The notes: generated from the letters alone by a model not told the origin. A stretch of DNA of 64,000 bases from Chloroflexi bacterium 44-23 (GCA_001899005.1 MKUW01000021.1:172284-236283), one strand, 5' to 3'; positions 34,180 to 44,332 are shown, counted from the stretch's first letter. A program made the numbers and translations.

Positions 34180-34512
34180 ATGTCACAACTTATGGATTTG
34201 CTGCGTGGACCTGCTTTAGGAGTGATTTCTATGATCATCTTGATGGCAGGCGTCCTCATCATCACTGCATTTGCGGCGCTGATTGCTCAAATGAGTCTCT
34301 TGTTCCGGTTGAAACCCTGGAATACTTCCGAAAAGCGAAGTGAAACTGGGAAAGAAGGTTACCCACAAGAATCCTATGAGCAACGTTCCTCAGCTCGTGA
34401 AAACCAGCAGGCATCATCCCAAAGTCGCCAACGCTCACCACAGGTGGTGGTTGTCGAGCCAAATGTGAACGAGGTGATTGATGCAGTCTGGTGGGAATCA
34501 GTGAAGCAATAG
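34180..34512 (+). CDS. Membrane protein with charged tail
   Basis: 110 residues from ATG 34180 (GGAGG upstream). One N-terminal membrane helix (G-V-I-S-M-I-I-L-M-A-G-V-L-I-I) and a Gln/Ser/Arg-rich cytoplasmic tail. The 129 bp before it contain two short overlapping hydrophobic frames (from ATG 34058 and TTG 34077); neither is supported well enough to list. It lies just before the large ATPase. Confidence 0.55.
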   Translation: MSQLMDLLRGPALGVISMIILMAGVLIITAFAALIAQMSLLFRLKPWNTSEKRSETGKEGYPQESYEQRSSARENQQASSQSRQRSPQVVVVEPNVNEVIDAVWWESVKQ

Positions 34513-34619
34513 TAATCCAGGGCTTCTTTTGCGCAAGCAAAAGCAGCCTCATGAATTTACCAGCCGATCTAGTTGGCGAATTGATGAGGCAGAACGCCAA
34601 GTACGGAGAAAAGAGAACG

Positions 34620-37600
34620 ATGATTATTGGAAAACTGACCGAAAAAATACCCTGGCTGAAAACGAAGGCCTCTCTCTCCATTCCTAATGACCTGGAAGTG
34701 GAAGGCACAGAGCTGCATTTCAACGACCGAAATGAGCTCGACTATCTGGTCTTTCGTGTCACAGAGCGGGAAGGTACGCGGGAATATCAGGGATATCGGG
34801 CGGTCCGGTTGCTGCAATTGCGCTATATTTCACTGGAGGCTCGCCGGGATGCCGGCTTGCTGCAGAAGATGCGCACGGTCTTACGTGGTTTATATGGCGC
34901 TCAAGTTGATCTGGTATATCTGGCGGCCGGTGTTTTTAAGAATCCAAATATTGGGATCGTTCAATGTTATGGGGTAGCTGCGTTTTCTCCAAAGAAAGAA
35001 GAAGCCATCCAACACTCTTTACGGGATCTTTCAGCTTTACGTGCAGGGTTGGTCGGTGCTTACCGTCAAATCCGCCTGGAGCCGCTTTCGACTGAAGTGG
35101 CTCAATGGTTGGCGCGTTCGTTGGAGCAGATGCCTTATGCCATTGTGGCTGTTGGGCATCCGGATCCACGCGAAAACGCTCGTGGTGGCGATTCTTCGAT
35201 GCGGGATCCTCTGTTGTCCGGAAGTCAGGGTGCTCAGCAATATTCCATTCAACAAAATGAACTGCTCTTCCGAGGAATGAGCAGCCTGGAAGAAGAATTC
35301 CTGTTGATGCTGCTCACCAATCATGTTCGTCTGGAAGATATTACGCGCATGTTGGCTGGCATGTTGGAAGATACTTCCGTTTACGCTTCCCGTCAGTTGG
35401 GAACCCGGGCAGCCTCCTTCGGGATCAGCCTGCCAGCGATTCTGACCGGAGGCCTGGCAGAAAACGCCTCCCAATCTTATGGCACAAACCATTCGAGTGG
35501 CGTTACTCACGGAGAAGCTGCTACCGATGGCGTGGCGGACAGTCAGGGCCAAGCCCATACGGTCGGCCATGCCAGTACGAGTGGTTGGGCACACACGGTC
35601 GGAGTTTCTGAGACAGACACGGTTGGTTCATCTTCCACGGTTGGAACGGCAGTCAGTCAGGGGACAGCTCATACAGAAGGCTCAGCTGTAACCGACGGAT
35701 CCTCGCACTCCGATTCCTCTGGCGTGGCGAACTCGCATACCGACAGCTCTTCCTACGGGGTTAACGGCGGCGTAGGCGGCAGCGTTGCTCCGGCTGGTGT
35801 AGGGATATCTGCTAACGTTGGTGGAAATACCATTTGGGGTACGGCTGATGGTGTGGTTAACAGCAGTGGCTCATCCGACTCGAGTATACATTCGGTAACC
35901 TCAAGTCAATCGGATACCGTTTCTCAAAGCACCACCCAAAGCCAATCCAATACGAATTCTCAAAGCCACTCGTCGACCCAATCGGAAGCCTGGACGACCT
36001 CAGGCTCTGAGACTGATTCTGTAGCGGATACCACCAGTACCTCTACCACCCAGAGCCATGCGGATACAAAAAGCACAGCCCGCTCCGAGGCGGATGGGGT
36101 AGGTTTGGGACAAAGTATAGGGCGTGGAATTAGCGCTGGCATGAGCGTGGGAGTTGCCCCTTCCTTTTCCCTTTCCAACGCCTATCAGTGGCAGGATGAT
36201 CCTTATATCCTCCTGACCGATATCATGCGCACCCAACGCAAGTTGTTAGATATAGCCAGTCGGGAAGGCGCTTTTTATACGGATTTATACGCCCTGGCTC
36301 GAAGCGAACAGGGTGTGCACGCTTTAATGGGGCTCATCCCAGAAGCCTTTCATGGAACAGAAGACGTGGTGGCGGGTGTGCAGACACGTGCGCTAACAGA
36401 TCCCGAACAAGCTTACATCGGCCTGCATGCCCGTGCTTTCACTCCATCCACCCGAATTGAGAATATTCCTGAAGCCATGAGTGGGTATGCTGATTCGACT
36501 CTTCTGACCATGCTGCAGGTAGCGGCTTACACCACTCCGGGAATGTTCGAGCAAGGATCAGCGCTCACTACCCAGGAAGAGACGCCAGCATTTGCGTTTT
36601 ATCCGGATATACCGGGGAATATCACCCTGGCCAGACAGTGGTCGAGCGAAACGGGTCTCCTGACGGATACATTTTTAAAGTTGGTTCCTGATCGTCATTT
36701 CCACACAGCCTTTGTTGGCGATACTGGTTTTGGAAAATCCATCGCTGCTGAGCGCCTGGCTTATGAAACTACCCGTTTCTGGCATTATCGCACCATTGTA
36801 TTGGACTTCGGACAGGGTTGGCGCAAGGCTATGAACTGGCCAGGGGTTGGTCAGAAAGGTTCAGAAGACGGTTTAGGTCATGTTGATATCCGTCAGCTCT
36901 ATCCTGGTTCTCCTCGTCCACTGCGTTGGAATATTCTGCAAGTGCCGCGCCGCATTGATCCGGGTCGTTACCGCAGCATGGTCGCTGAGCTCTTTGCCAA
37001 CGCCGGCAGATTGGGAGCCAGGCAGTTGGGTTTTATGCGTCGCGCGCTGACCGAATTGTATTTTGAAGCGGGTGTCCTGACTGGTGATCCCAAGTTGCAG
37101 AATGGCCCCTTGGGACATCTCCAGGATGATCGGGAGGTGCAGCTAATTCAGAATGAACGTCAGAGCTCCGGTGAAAACCTGAATGAACCTCATCCTGGGA
37201 CCTTGTTAGAAAGCCTTTCTCCTTCAGAACTACAAGTCCTGGCAGTCTACCGCAGTCGTAAACTGGATGTTTCCAAATGGGTAGACCGTCTTCGAACCTA
37301 CAAAGAGAAATTAGAACGTGATCAGGTCAGTCGTACAAGTCTGGAGGGCGTCCTCTTGCGACTAGAGCAGTTCTCCGAAGGTCATATGGCTCGCCAATAT
37401 GGACCCTCAGCCAGTGGAATCGGCGTGGAAGACCTGGGATTGATGGGCAGCCCTGAAAATCCATGGGGCATCACTGTCATTGAAGGTGGCGCTGAAATGG
37501 ACGAATACTCCAAAGCGGCGTTACTTTCTTTGTTGGCCAGCATCCTGTACTCGGATGCAGTCGCCCGCCGGCGCGAAATGTTGGGTGGCAAACACTTCCC

Positions 37601-38108
37601 GCCCATGCAAATCTTTTTTGAAGAAGCCAATAAAGTCCTGACCGGCGTCTCGGGTGGTGCCGCTTCCGATCAAGGTTCAGGAGAATCGAGCAATCCGGTC
37701 AGCCACCTCTTTCAAACGATGTGGCGGGATGGACGTAAGTACAGCATTTTCCTACACTTGATGGCTCAAACCGTGAGCGAGCTGCCCTCGGGCATCCTTT
37801 CTTCATGCGCGAATGTCTTTGTGTTTCAGACCAAAGACCCCAAAGATCGCGACTTAATCCTCCCACATTTGGGACGCTCCGAAAAAGGTCTGGTCAACAC
37901 CGAATACAAACGCTACCTGGCGCGCATTCCGCGCACTTATGCAATTGCCAAGTTGGGCTACAGCGATGATGTATTCTGGCTGGAACCGGTGCTGGTACGC
38001 CCTCTAATCATTCGCTGTAATGAACCTTCAGATCTTGAGATCACCCAAGAATTGGGTGCTGTTTCCCTGGAACGGACAGCATCCGACATCCTTGCCTCTA
38101 ATCCATAA
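34620..38108 (+). CDS. VirB4/HerA-like transfer ATPase with giant Ser/Thr/Gln-rich insert
   Basis: About 1,162 residues from ATG 34620; in-frame starts at 34551, 34584 and 34491 cannot be excluded. Residues ~1-280 form an N-terminal domain. Residues ~281-497 are low complexity, rich in S, T, Q, G and H (see separate entry). The ATPase domain has Walker A G-D-T-G-F-G-K-S near residue 700, Walker B-like Q-I-F-F-E-E-A-N-K near 995, and motifs F-Q-T-M-W-R-D-G-R-K-Y and H-L-M-A-Q-T-V-S-E-L typical of VirB4/TraC/HerA-type hexameric motors. Such motors drive conjugative transfer or DNA pumping. No relaxase or coupling protein is in the window. It directly precedes the first Tad set. Confidence 0.75.
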   Translation: MIIGKLTEKIPWLKTKASLSIPNDLEVEGTELHFNDRNELDYLVFRVTEREGTREYQGYRAVRLLQLRYISLEARRDAGLLQKMRTVLRGLYGAQVDLVYLAAGVFKNPNIGIVQCYGVAAFSPKKEEAIQHSLRDLSALRAGLVGAYRQIRLEPLSTEVAQWLARSLEQMPYAIVAVGHPDPRENARGGDSSMRDPLLSGSQGAQQYSIQQNELLFRGMSSLEEEFLLMLLTNHVRLEDITRMLAGMLEDTSVYASRQLGTRAASFGISLPAILTGGLAENASQSYGTNHSSGVTHGEAATDGVADSQGQAHTVGHASTSGWAHTVGVSETDTVGSSSTVGTAVSQGTAHTEGSAVTDGSSHSDSSGVANSHTDSSSYGVNGGVGGSVAPAGVGISANVGGNTIWGTADGVVNSSGSSDSSIHSVTSSQSDTVSQSTTQSQSNTNSQSHSSTQSEAWTTSGSETDSVADTTSTSTTQSHADTKSTARSEADGVGLGQSIGRGISAGMSVGVAPSFSLSNAYQWQDDPYILLTDIMRTQRKLLDIASREGAFYTDLYALARSEQGVHALMGLIPEAFHGTEDVVAGVQTRALTDPEQAYIGLHARAFTPSTRIENIPEAMSGYADSTLLTMLQVAAYTTPGMFEQGSALTTQEETPAFAFYPDIPGNITLARQWSSETGLLTDTFLKLVPDRHFHTAFVGDTGFGKSIAAERLAYETTRFWHYRTIVLDFGQGWRKAMNWPGVGQKGSEDGLGHVDIRQLYPGSPRPLRWNILQVPRRIDPGRYRSMVAELFANAGRLGARQLGFMRRALTELYFEAGVLTGDPKLQNGPLGHLQDDREVQLIQNERQSSGENLNEPHPGTLLESLSPSELQVLAVYRSRKLDVSKWVDRLRTYKEKLERDQVSRTSLEGVLLRLEQFSEGHMARQYGPSASGIGVEDLGLMGSPENPWGITVIEGGAEMDEYSKAALLSLLASILYSDAVARRREMLGGKHFPPMQIFFEEANKVLTGVSGGAASDQGSGESSNPVSHLFQTMWRDGRKYSIFLHLMAQTVSELPSGILSSCANVFVFQTKDPKDRDLILPHLGRSEKGLVNTEYKRYLARIPRTYAIAKLGYSDDVFWLEPVLVRPLIIRCNEPSDLEITQELGAVSLERTASDILASNP
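35461..36110 (+). repeat. Ser/Thr/Gln/Gly/His low-complexity segment within the ATPase
   Basis: About 217 codons of imperfect short repeats such as S-S-T-V-G-T-A-V-S-Q-G-T-A-H-T-E-G and S-Q-S-N-T-N-S-Q-S-H-S-S-T-Q, with almost no basic or bulky residues apart from a glycine-rich V-N-G-G-V-G-G-S core. It splits the N-terminal domain from the motor. Such a block is not normal in VirB4 or HerA proteins. It may be a flexible tether, a phase-separating or phosphorylated region, or an outside-facing segment. Confidence 0.75.
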
Positions 38109-38141
38109 TCTATTTAATTTCGAAAAGGAGAATTATCTACT

Positions 38142-39047
38142 ATGCAAAGCAAAAAACGTTCCCCCATCGCCGCCATCGTGCTGGCTGTCGTCATCGGTCT
38201 TCTCGTGATCGCTCTGTTGAACGGTGTCATTCGCCCAACCCAGGTGGTGGTTGCCAAAGTCGCCATCGCACCGGGCACTCTTCTGACCGATCAGCTGGTC
38301 GAACTGCGTACCATTCCGATGGGAGCTAAACCGTCCGATGCCATCGCTAAGATCGAAGAAGTGAATGGCAAAATGTTGGCAGTTGGCCGCGCTCCGGGTG
38401 ACCTGATTGTTACCTCTGTTTTAGGTGAGATCGCCGGCGCAGGCATTCCTGCTGAATTACCGGAAGGTCACGTAGCCCTGGCGATCCATGTCGACCTAGC
38501 CAGTGGCGTGGCGGGACTGCTCCGCCCTGGACAGACTGTGACCGTAATCGGTATGATTTCCCCCGATATTCTGAAAACGAGCAACGCCAGCGTATTTACG
38601 GCTCCGATTTCGGAATTTACATCACCGATCGTTTCCCTCACTCCGGGTGTAGCCGCAACACCTACCCCAACTCCCACACCTGCGCCGCCTTCTTCTCCTC
38701 TGGCTCGTCTGGTCATTACCGGCGTGCGTGTTTTGATGGTTCCGCAATCTTTTCGTTATGAAGAGATTCCAGCGGGTGCCAGTGAAGAAGAGCTATTTTC
38801 TTCGGCACGCACCAGCGTGTCCGCCCAGGAGGGCAGTGTCATTGTTCTGGATGTTCCTACCGGGCTGGTAGAAGTTACACCAGGATTCAAGGTTGATCCG
38901 GCGACCTTGCTGGCTGCCCTTGACCAATATGGCATCATCCATCTGGCTTTGGAGCCGACCTCAGGATTGGAATTGGATGTGGCGGATGTGATTACCCTCA
39001 ATCTGGGTGAACTTTATAACGAGATGAATGAATATCGAAAGAAATAG
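38142..39047 (+). CDS. CpaB/RcpC-like SAF-domain protein, set 1
   Basis: 301 residues from ATG with AAGGAG upstream. N-terminal membrane helix (I-V-L-A-V-V-I-G-L-L-V-I-A), then the SAF-type start V-V-V-A-K-V-A-I-A-P-G-T-L-L and R-P-G-Q-T-V-T-V-I-G-M, which is the CpaB/RcpC family of Tad (Flp) pilus assembly. A T-P-T-P-T-P linker splits the domain. CpaB usually steadies the pilus channel. No secretin is encoded nearby, in keeping with a cell lacking a standard outer membrane. Confidence 0.7.
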   Translation: MQSKKRSPIAAIVLAVVIGLLVIALLNGVIRPTQVVVAKVAIAPGTLLTDQLVELRTIPMGAKPSDAIAKIEEVNGKMLAVGRAPGDLIVTSVLGEIAGAGIPAELPEGHVALAIHVDLASGVAGLLRPGQTVTVIGMISPDILKTSNASVFTAPISEFTSPIVSLTPGVAATPTPTPTPAPPSSPLARLVITGVRVLMVPQSFRYEEIPAGASEEELFSSARTSVSAQEGSVIVLDVPTGLVEVTPGFKVDPATLLAALDQYGIIHLALEPTSGLELDVADVITLNLGELYNEMNEYRKK

Positions 39048-39053
39048 GCCAAA

Positions 39054-40367
39054 ATGAGCGACAACGCTTACCAAACCAATAAAATCACGGTGATGTTAGC
39101 CGGGGCTGGCCATGACGTCGTCTACTATCAGATGCAGCAGCCGATCCTGGCAGACCAACGCTTCATGATCTCGGGTCATGCAGCTCAGTGGTCCATGTTT
39201 GAAACCAACCTGAATAACTTACGACCAGACCTGGTAATTGTCCAGGCGGATATTGCTCCAGATCCCGACACACTGATCCGTACTCTCCAGAAAATTTCAG
39301 CCTGGCGAGGGGTTGCAATTGTGGTTCTCCCTTTACCGCAGAAGGATTTTCAGGGAGCTTTCGTTAAGATAGATACCGTCCGTGGGGTTTTTGTCGCCCC
39401 TGTCAATTGGAATGAGGTTATTCAGGCTGCCTATGGAGCAGCGATGACTGCCCGTGCCAGTCTTAGCCAGGCTGCCCCCATGCAACAAGGAGTATCCGGT
39501 TATTCTCCCAGTGGGGCTTCCGCTTATATCACAGGAACCAAACGGATTGCTGTGCTCTCCCATGCCGGTGGATCTGGCTGTTCCACCATTGCAGAAAATC
39601 TGGCGTATGAATTATCAGTTCGGCTCAGCGTGAAGACCTTGTTAGTCTCAATGGGATTGCCGCCTTCAGCTGCACCCCACTTAGGACTACGCTATGTGCC
39701 TAACCTCACCGAGTACTTTGACCGTCCCGGTAAGGCTGCCTTTCAGACTGCGATCCAGCGCAAGGAAAATCTGGAGGTCTTGCTTGCACCTGAATCTTCC
39801 CTGGAATACATGCATATTCTGGAAAGCTCCAATAAAGGTACAGGAGAAGGAACGATCAATGGAATGTTGATAGATTCTGAAGACGGACGTTACGCTGCCA
39901 TTGTGATGGATGTACCAACAACCGAAGATTTGTGGATGATGCATTCAATCATCTTCGCAAATTATGCCCTGATCGTCACCCGACCGACACTTGCTGACCT
40001 GACTGCTATTCGCCATACCCTAACTTTGTTACTGACCGGCTTAAAGAGTGAAAAACGACTTGCCAGAGATTCAATCTACTTGGTTTTGAACCAGACCTCC
40101 GAGCGTAGCAGTTTCACCCCTCGGATCTTTCAGGAAGAACTTTCCAAATCTCTGGGTTGGGCTCCGCCTATCGCCGCAATCGTCCCCTTTGATCCGGGCG
40201 TCTCACAGGCACAAGATGATGGAATTCTGCCAGTGACCCGTGGAGATGAGTTTTCCAAAGGCATTCGAGCTATCGTAAACACCTTGTTTCCCATGGTGGA
40301 TAACAATCTAGATCGTACCGATGGGAAAAAGGGTATTCTGCGATTACCAAAGATTCGCTTCACTTAA
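39054..40367 (+). CDS. CpaE/TadZ-like protein with degenerate P loop, set 1
   Basis: 437 residues. A receiver-like N-terminal domain (~1-130; R-P-D-L-V-I-V-Q-A-D) is followed by a ParA/MinD-type ATPase domain. The P loop reads S-H-A-G-G-S-G-C-S-T, so both usual lysines are absent, and ATP binding or hydrolysis should be weak. TadZ/CpaE proteins place the pilus machine at a site in the cell and some are pseudo-ATPases. It starts 6 bp after cpaB-1 and is followed by cpaF-1. Confidence 0.75.
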   Translation: MSDNAYQTNKITVMLAGAGHDVVYYQMQQPILADQRFMISGHAAQWSMFETNLNNLRPDLVIVQADIAPDPDTLIRTLQKISAWRGVAIVVLPLPQKDFQGAFVKIDTVRGVFVAPVNWNEVIQAAYGAAMTARASLSQAAPMQQGVSGYSPSGASAYITGTKRIAVLSHAGGSGCSTIAENLAYELSVRLSVKTLLVSMGLPPSAAPHLGLRYVPNLTEYFDRPGKAAFQTAIQRKENLEVLLAPESSLEYMHILESSNKGTGEGTINGMLIDSEDGRYAAIVMDVPTTEDLWMMHSIIFANYALIVTRPTLADLTAIRHTLTLLLTGLKSEKRLARDSIYLVLNQTSERSSFTPRIFQEELSKSLGWAPPIAAIVPFDPGVSQAQDDGILPVTRGDEFSKGIRAIVNTLFPMVDNNLDRTDGKKGILRLPKIRFT

Positions 40368-40411
40368 GCATCTTTTGAGACAGAGAAGTATCTAAAAATT
40401 GGAGGAGTGAC

Positions 40412-41695
40412 ATGCCTGGGATTTTGGGTTTGTACGACACAGCCACTAATGTAAATAACCTGGATGAAACCACCCGATCCGAGGTGTTCAATGAAGTGAT
40501 CGATCAGATCAACCACGAGTTTCCCACTACCGTGTTGCAAGGTCCGAGTGACACCGACCGGCAACGCATCCGGGAGCGGGTTGAGGCACAAATTTCTGCT
40601 GCTTTACGCAAGCGCAACTGTCGTCCTGGTGCCCAACTGGAAGGCGCAATCGCGGAAGAACTCACCCGGCGCATTCTAGGATTGGGTTTCCTGGATTTAC
40701 TTTTACCGCCGGCACGTACGGATATCTCGGAAATCACGATTTATTCGAGCGGGCTGCTGCAAATCATGCTTAAAGGGTCTGTGCGTTGGGAATCAATTGA
40801 CCTGCATCCTGGGGCGGGCGAGATCTGGCGGGTGCTGGATCGTCTAATTGGACCGCAAAACAAAACACTAAATGAAACCAACCCAAGCATCAATGCAAAG
40901 CTGCCGGCAACGCTGCACAATCCAGGTGGGGGGCGTATCAAAGCCCTACACCCTGTGATTGCTCCTCCAGGTCGCAACCCATCTATCAATATTCGTCTGT
41001 ATGAGCAAAAACCGGTCAAACCAGAATGGTTATTGGAACGTGGAATGATGAGTTCCGAAATGATGGATCTTCTTCGACAGGCGATGGAAGGTGGTAAAAG
41101 AATTTTGATCTCAGGTGGAACCCGCACCGGAAAGACCACGCTGCTAAGCGCCCTGTGTAATTATTTGCCATCGATCTGGCGCATCGTAAAGATTGAAGAT
41201 CCTGAAGAAATCTGGGTAGACCGCCCCACGGTACAGACTGTCGAAGCCCGACCGCAAGCAGTTGGTACGGATGTTCGCCCTTACACTTTGGCGGACGGGG
41301 TGGATGATGCCATGCGTATGTCCCCCGACTACCTGGTGATCGGTGAGGTTCGTGATGGGATAGCAGCCATGAGTTTGTTTCGGGCTTTGATGACAGGTCA
41401 CAGCGGAGCTTGCACCTTTCACGCAGACAGTCCGCGTGAAGCTGTTCGCCGTCTGGCCACTGTCATGGGTGCGGATGCTGGAGTAAAACCGCATGAAGCC
41501 AATCAAATGATTTCCGACGCAGTAGATTTGTTGGTGCAGATAAGTATCCGTCACGAGGTTCGGCGGGTGACCGCAATTTCAAATATCGCCAAGGATTTAA
41601 AAAATGGAGATGTTTACTTTGAACTTATTTACCGGTACATAGAAGAATCATCTGCAACAGAACCAGGGTGGGAGAAATTGGGGAGCTTAATATAA
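40412..41695 (+). CDS. CpaF/TadA-type secretion ATPase, set 1
   Basis: 427 residues from ATG with GGAGG upstream. Walker A is G-G-T-R-T-G-K-T-T, the Asp/Walker B region is M-R-M-S-P-D-Y-L-V-I-G-E-V-R-D, and the His box is A-C-T-F-H-A-D-S. This is the T2SS/T4SS-type hexameric ATPase that powers Tad pilus assembly or retraction. The expected next gene, tadB, is found only after the defence genes, at 47516. Confidence 0.85.
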   Translation: MPGILGLYDTATNVNNLDETTRSEVFNEVIDQINHEFPTTVLQGPSDTDRQRIRERVEAQISAALRKRNCRPGAQLEGAIAEELTRRILGLGFLDLLLPPARTDISEITIYSSGLLQIMLKGSVRWESIDLHPGAGEIWRVLDRLIGPQNKTLNETNPSINAKLPATLHNPGGGRIKALHPVIAPPGRNPSINIRLYEQKPVKPEWLLERGMMSSEMMDLLRQAMEGGKRILISGGTRTGKTTLLSALCNYLPSIWRIVKIEDPEEIWVDRPTVQTVEARPQAVGTDVRPYTLADGVDDAMRMSPDYLVIGEVRDGIAAMSLFRALMTGHSGACTFHADSPREAVRRLATVMGADAGVKPHEANQMISDAVDLLVQISIRHEVRRVTAISNIAKDLKNGDVYFELIYRYIEESSATEPGWEKLGSLI

Positions 41696-41860
41696 ATGAT
41701 TATCAGTTTTTTTGTACAGTCTGATTTGTACTCAATTACTAATGTTCATATTTACAACGGCAATGGAAAATTAACTAACAAACCACATCAATAAGCATTA
41801 ATAAAAATATTGCCACTATCTTGGGGAAGCTCATTTCGAACTGTCATTGGTTGAACAGTT

Positions 41861-43972
41861 TTAAATTACATGTTCTTTTTTTAAGAACTCAACGCATTTT
41901 GGTATAACAAAATCAGGAACAATATCATATTTATTGAAGTCAAGGTAAAATATATAGTCATTTTCAATATGAAATTGCTCATCTATATATTTAAGTAATG
42001 GATCATCACTAATTCTTGATCTTAAATTCGTAACTGCAAGTAAAACCCTAAATACTTGAAGCCGAAAATATGCGTTTTGTTCGCCCATAAACAAACTAAT
42101 TAAATTAGTTTCGTTAAATATGTTGTTTTTGTAACTTGGATAAGTAAAATCAGGGATAAATGTCTTGATCAGTTCTTCCCCAAGCAAAATATCTACTGCG
42201 CTTATTTCTGTCTCGTCAAAATAAGTTGGTTTTTCCCTACAATGCAATAGACAGGAAAGAAGATTGTAAGCTATTTCCTGAGAATGATCTTTATGGATAT
42301 ATTCAAAGAGTTTTCGTAAACTTGAAATACGATGAACTTTATTTACTTCTTCATTTTTTGCATTTTCCGACAATAATATTGGGAGTGATTTTATATCATT
42401 TTCTGTGATTTCCATTTCACAAATTTCACCATCATTATTTCTGAAGAAACTAGCTGTAACAAATTGCCCATTAGGCTTATTATTAATTACAAAATCTATT
42501 ATTGGCTGGAAGTCATGAGTTAGCATCAAGACAGTTTTCTTGAAGAAACTTTTCTTTTTGGTAGTATTCATGAAAAGCCGATTAATAATCGCATATTTTT
42601 TATTGCTGTCAAATGATGAAATTGGATCATCCAAAATAATAAAATCAGGGTTTTGACTAAGGGCATAATGCATAAATAGGACCAGGGCAAAAGCGTTTCT
42701 CTCGCCCCAGCTTAAGTGCAATTTGATATTTTCTACCTGTATTGAGTCTCTATTCTTTGAAAGATATCTCAATATTGTCCTAGTTGTGTTCTCTGATTCG
42801 TGTTTGATTTCCAAGGAATAATTAATACCAGACATAAATAGAAAGTCGTTAATATCCTTAACAGCGTTATTTGTAGCTGATCCAATCAAACTTTTGAGTT
42901 GACCAATATCAGTTTTAAGGATATCAGTCTCTTTCAAAATCAATTCTATTCTTTGATTGATTGAGCCAACAATTTCTTTAACTTTATCGTTATTGAAAAT
43001 AATTAGATTTGAGGAATCAATCCTTAAACTTTTTAGTTGCTCGTCTAATTTTGATATATCTTCACTTTTTATATTGAACGAATTGAACTCTAATACATTC
43101 TTTATTTTATCTACAAGAAAACTAAGATCATCATAAAAACGCTTAATCCAAAGATTAATGGTTTGCTCGTCTTCGGTTTCCTTTATACAACGATACAAAA
43201 CTTCACTTTTGCTTTCATCCATATACTCTTTCACAGCATCAAAATATGAAATCATCTCTTTAATATTTTTTACGTTAGATTTTGTATATGATGAAGTAAA
43301 TAAAGCCTTTTCATTCTCATACTCATTATCTAGAACAGTTGTACAAAAGGGACAAATATTATTATCGTCGTACTTTGATCCATCATTTTTCCAACCAACC
43401 CAATCCACATTGTAATCTTTATCCATTAATGGCTGGAATTTTTTTATTTGGTTAGGTAGTTTGAATATACTCTCTGTACTCGTTAAACTTTTTATTAACC
43501 CTGTTTGCTTTAATTCATTCGATTTCGTTAACGTAAATTTGGATAAAACAGATTGTCCTATATTTAATAGTTTAGCTAAATCTTGATTTGTACTAGTATC
43601 GATATGAATATCTTTTAGTCTCTCATTGATTGATTTCTGTTGCTCTTCATACTCGGGAGTTTTAATAAATACATCAAATGCGTTCTGTATTACTTCGCTC
43701 TCTTTAAAAACAATCGTATTTACAAACTCTTCGTTAAATAACAACACTTTGTTTATACTTTCAGAAAATTTTCCGGAGGGCGCAATTTCGCCATCAAATG
43801 GTCTCAGTACTGACAGGTCTTCGTTTTTTGAAATAAGTTCAATCGCTTTTGCAATTGTTGATTTTCCAGTTCCATTCATTGCATAGCAAATATTTAAACG
43901 GTCCTTAATAAGATGAATGTTAGCTAAAGTAACATTATTACAATTATTTATTTCTATATTTATCATCGCCAT
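41861..43972 (-). CDS. SMC-like ABC ATPase with zinc-hook motif, RloC/PrrC-like defence protein
   Basis: 703 residues. Walker A N-G-T-G-K-S-T (33-39); a coiled-coil arm with C-P-F-C near residue 213, a zinc-hook-like pair; the ABC signature L-S-W-G-E-R-N; Walker B I-I-L-D-D-P-I-S-S-F-D; H loop L-T-H-D-F. The C-terminal part has R-K-L-F-E (R-x-x-x-E) and a later His, the residue pattern described for PrrC/RloC anticodon nucleases, though the spacing to the His differs from what I recall for PrrC. Much richer in A+T than its neighbours and inserted inside the Tad operon, so it was acquired. Likely an anti-phage defence gene. Confidence 0.7.
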   Translation of the reverse strand: MAMINIEINNCNNVTLANIHLIKDRLNICYAMNGTGKSTIAKAIELISKNEDLSVLRPFDGEIAPSGKFSESINKVLLFNEEFVNTIVFKESEVIQNAFDVFIKTPEYEEQQKSINERLKDIHIDTSTNQDLAKLLNIGQSVLSKFTLTKSNELKQTGLIKSLTSTESIFKLPNQIKKFQPLMDKDYNVDWVGWKNDGSKYDDNNICPFCTTVLDNEYENEKALFTSSYTKSNVKNIKEMISYFDAVKEYMDESKSEVLYRCIKETEDEQTINLWIKRFYDDLSFLVDKIKNVLEFNSFNIKSEDISKLDEQLKSLRIDSSNLIIFNNDKVKEIVGSINQRIELILKETDILKTDIGQLKSLIGSATNNAVKDINDFLFMSGINYSLEIKHESENTTRTILRYLSKNRDSIQVENIKLHLSWGERNAFALVLFMHYALSQNPDFIILDDPISSFDSNKKYAIINRLFMNTTKKKSFFKKTVLMLTHDFQPIIDFVINNKPNGQFVTASFFRNNDGEICEMEITENDIKSLPILLSENAKNEEVNKVHRISSLRKLFEYIHKDHSQEIAYNLLSCLLHCREKPTYFDETEISAVDILLGEELIKTFIPDFTYPSYKNNIFNETNLISLFMGEQNAYFRLQVFRVLLAVTNLRSRISDDPLLKYIDEQFHIENDYIFYLDFNKYDIVPDFVIPKCVEFLKKEHVI

Positions 43973-44332
43973 ATATCCTCTAACTTCGTGATGATTTCTC
44001 TGAATTCTAACAACAACGGACCTCGTTTACTGGTAGGTGTTTTATGAACAAACTTCAGAATCAGGAACAACCTTGGTATGCATATGTAAATAATTCTTCA
44101 AAATTAGTGAATCCCTCATGTCAAGTGCGAAGCAAGTTAGCCAGCGGTGTCTCAAATGTGTTAACTAGCAAGCTATAGGAAAGGATATTTTCGATACAAC
44201 AATAGCCTGTTAAGACCGAATAAATGAAATGGGCAATATTTATACTTAGTGACCTCACGTAAACTCAAAAACAAAGCAAAATTGGGCTTGAAGTTCTCTT
44301 TTTGACACGATACTAGGTAAAATATAACACTT
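43973..44332. other. Intergenic gap within the defence insert
   Basis: A+T-rich 360-bp gap. A 44-residue frame on the plus strand (ATG 44044 to TAG 44178, after a GGTAGGTG stretch) is the only candidate gene; it has no recognisable family and is weakly supported. The part next to 43972 must contain the promoter of the ATPase gene. Nothing else is seen. Confidence 0.5.

Noticed and set aside
34058..34231. Two short hydrophobic frames between 34050 and the gene at 34180
   Set aside because: They overlap each other and the next gene, and neither stands out in start signal.
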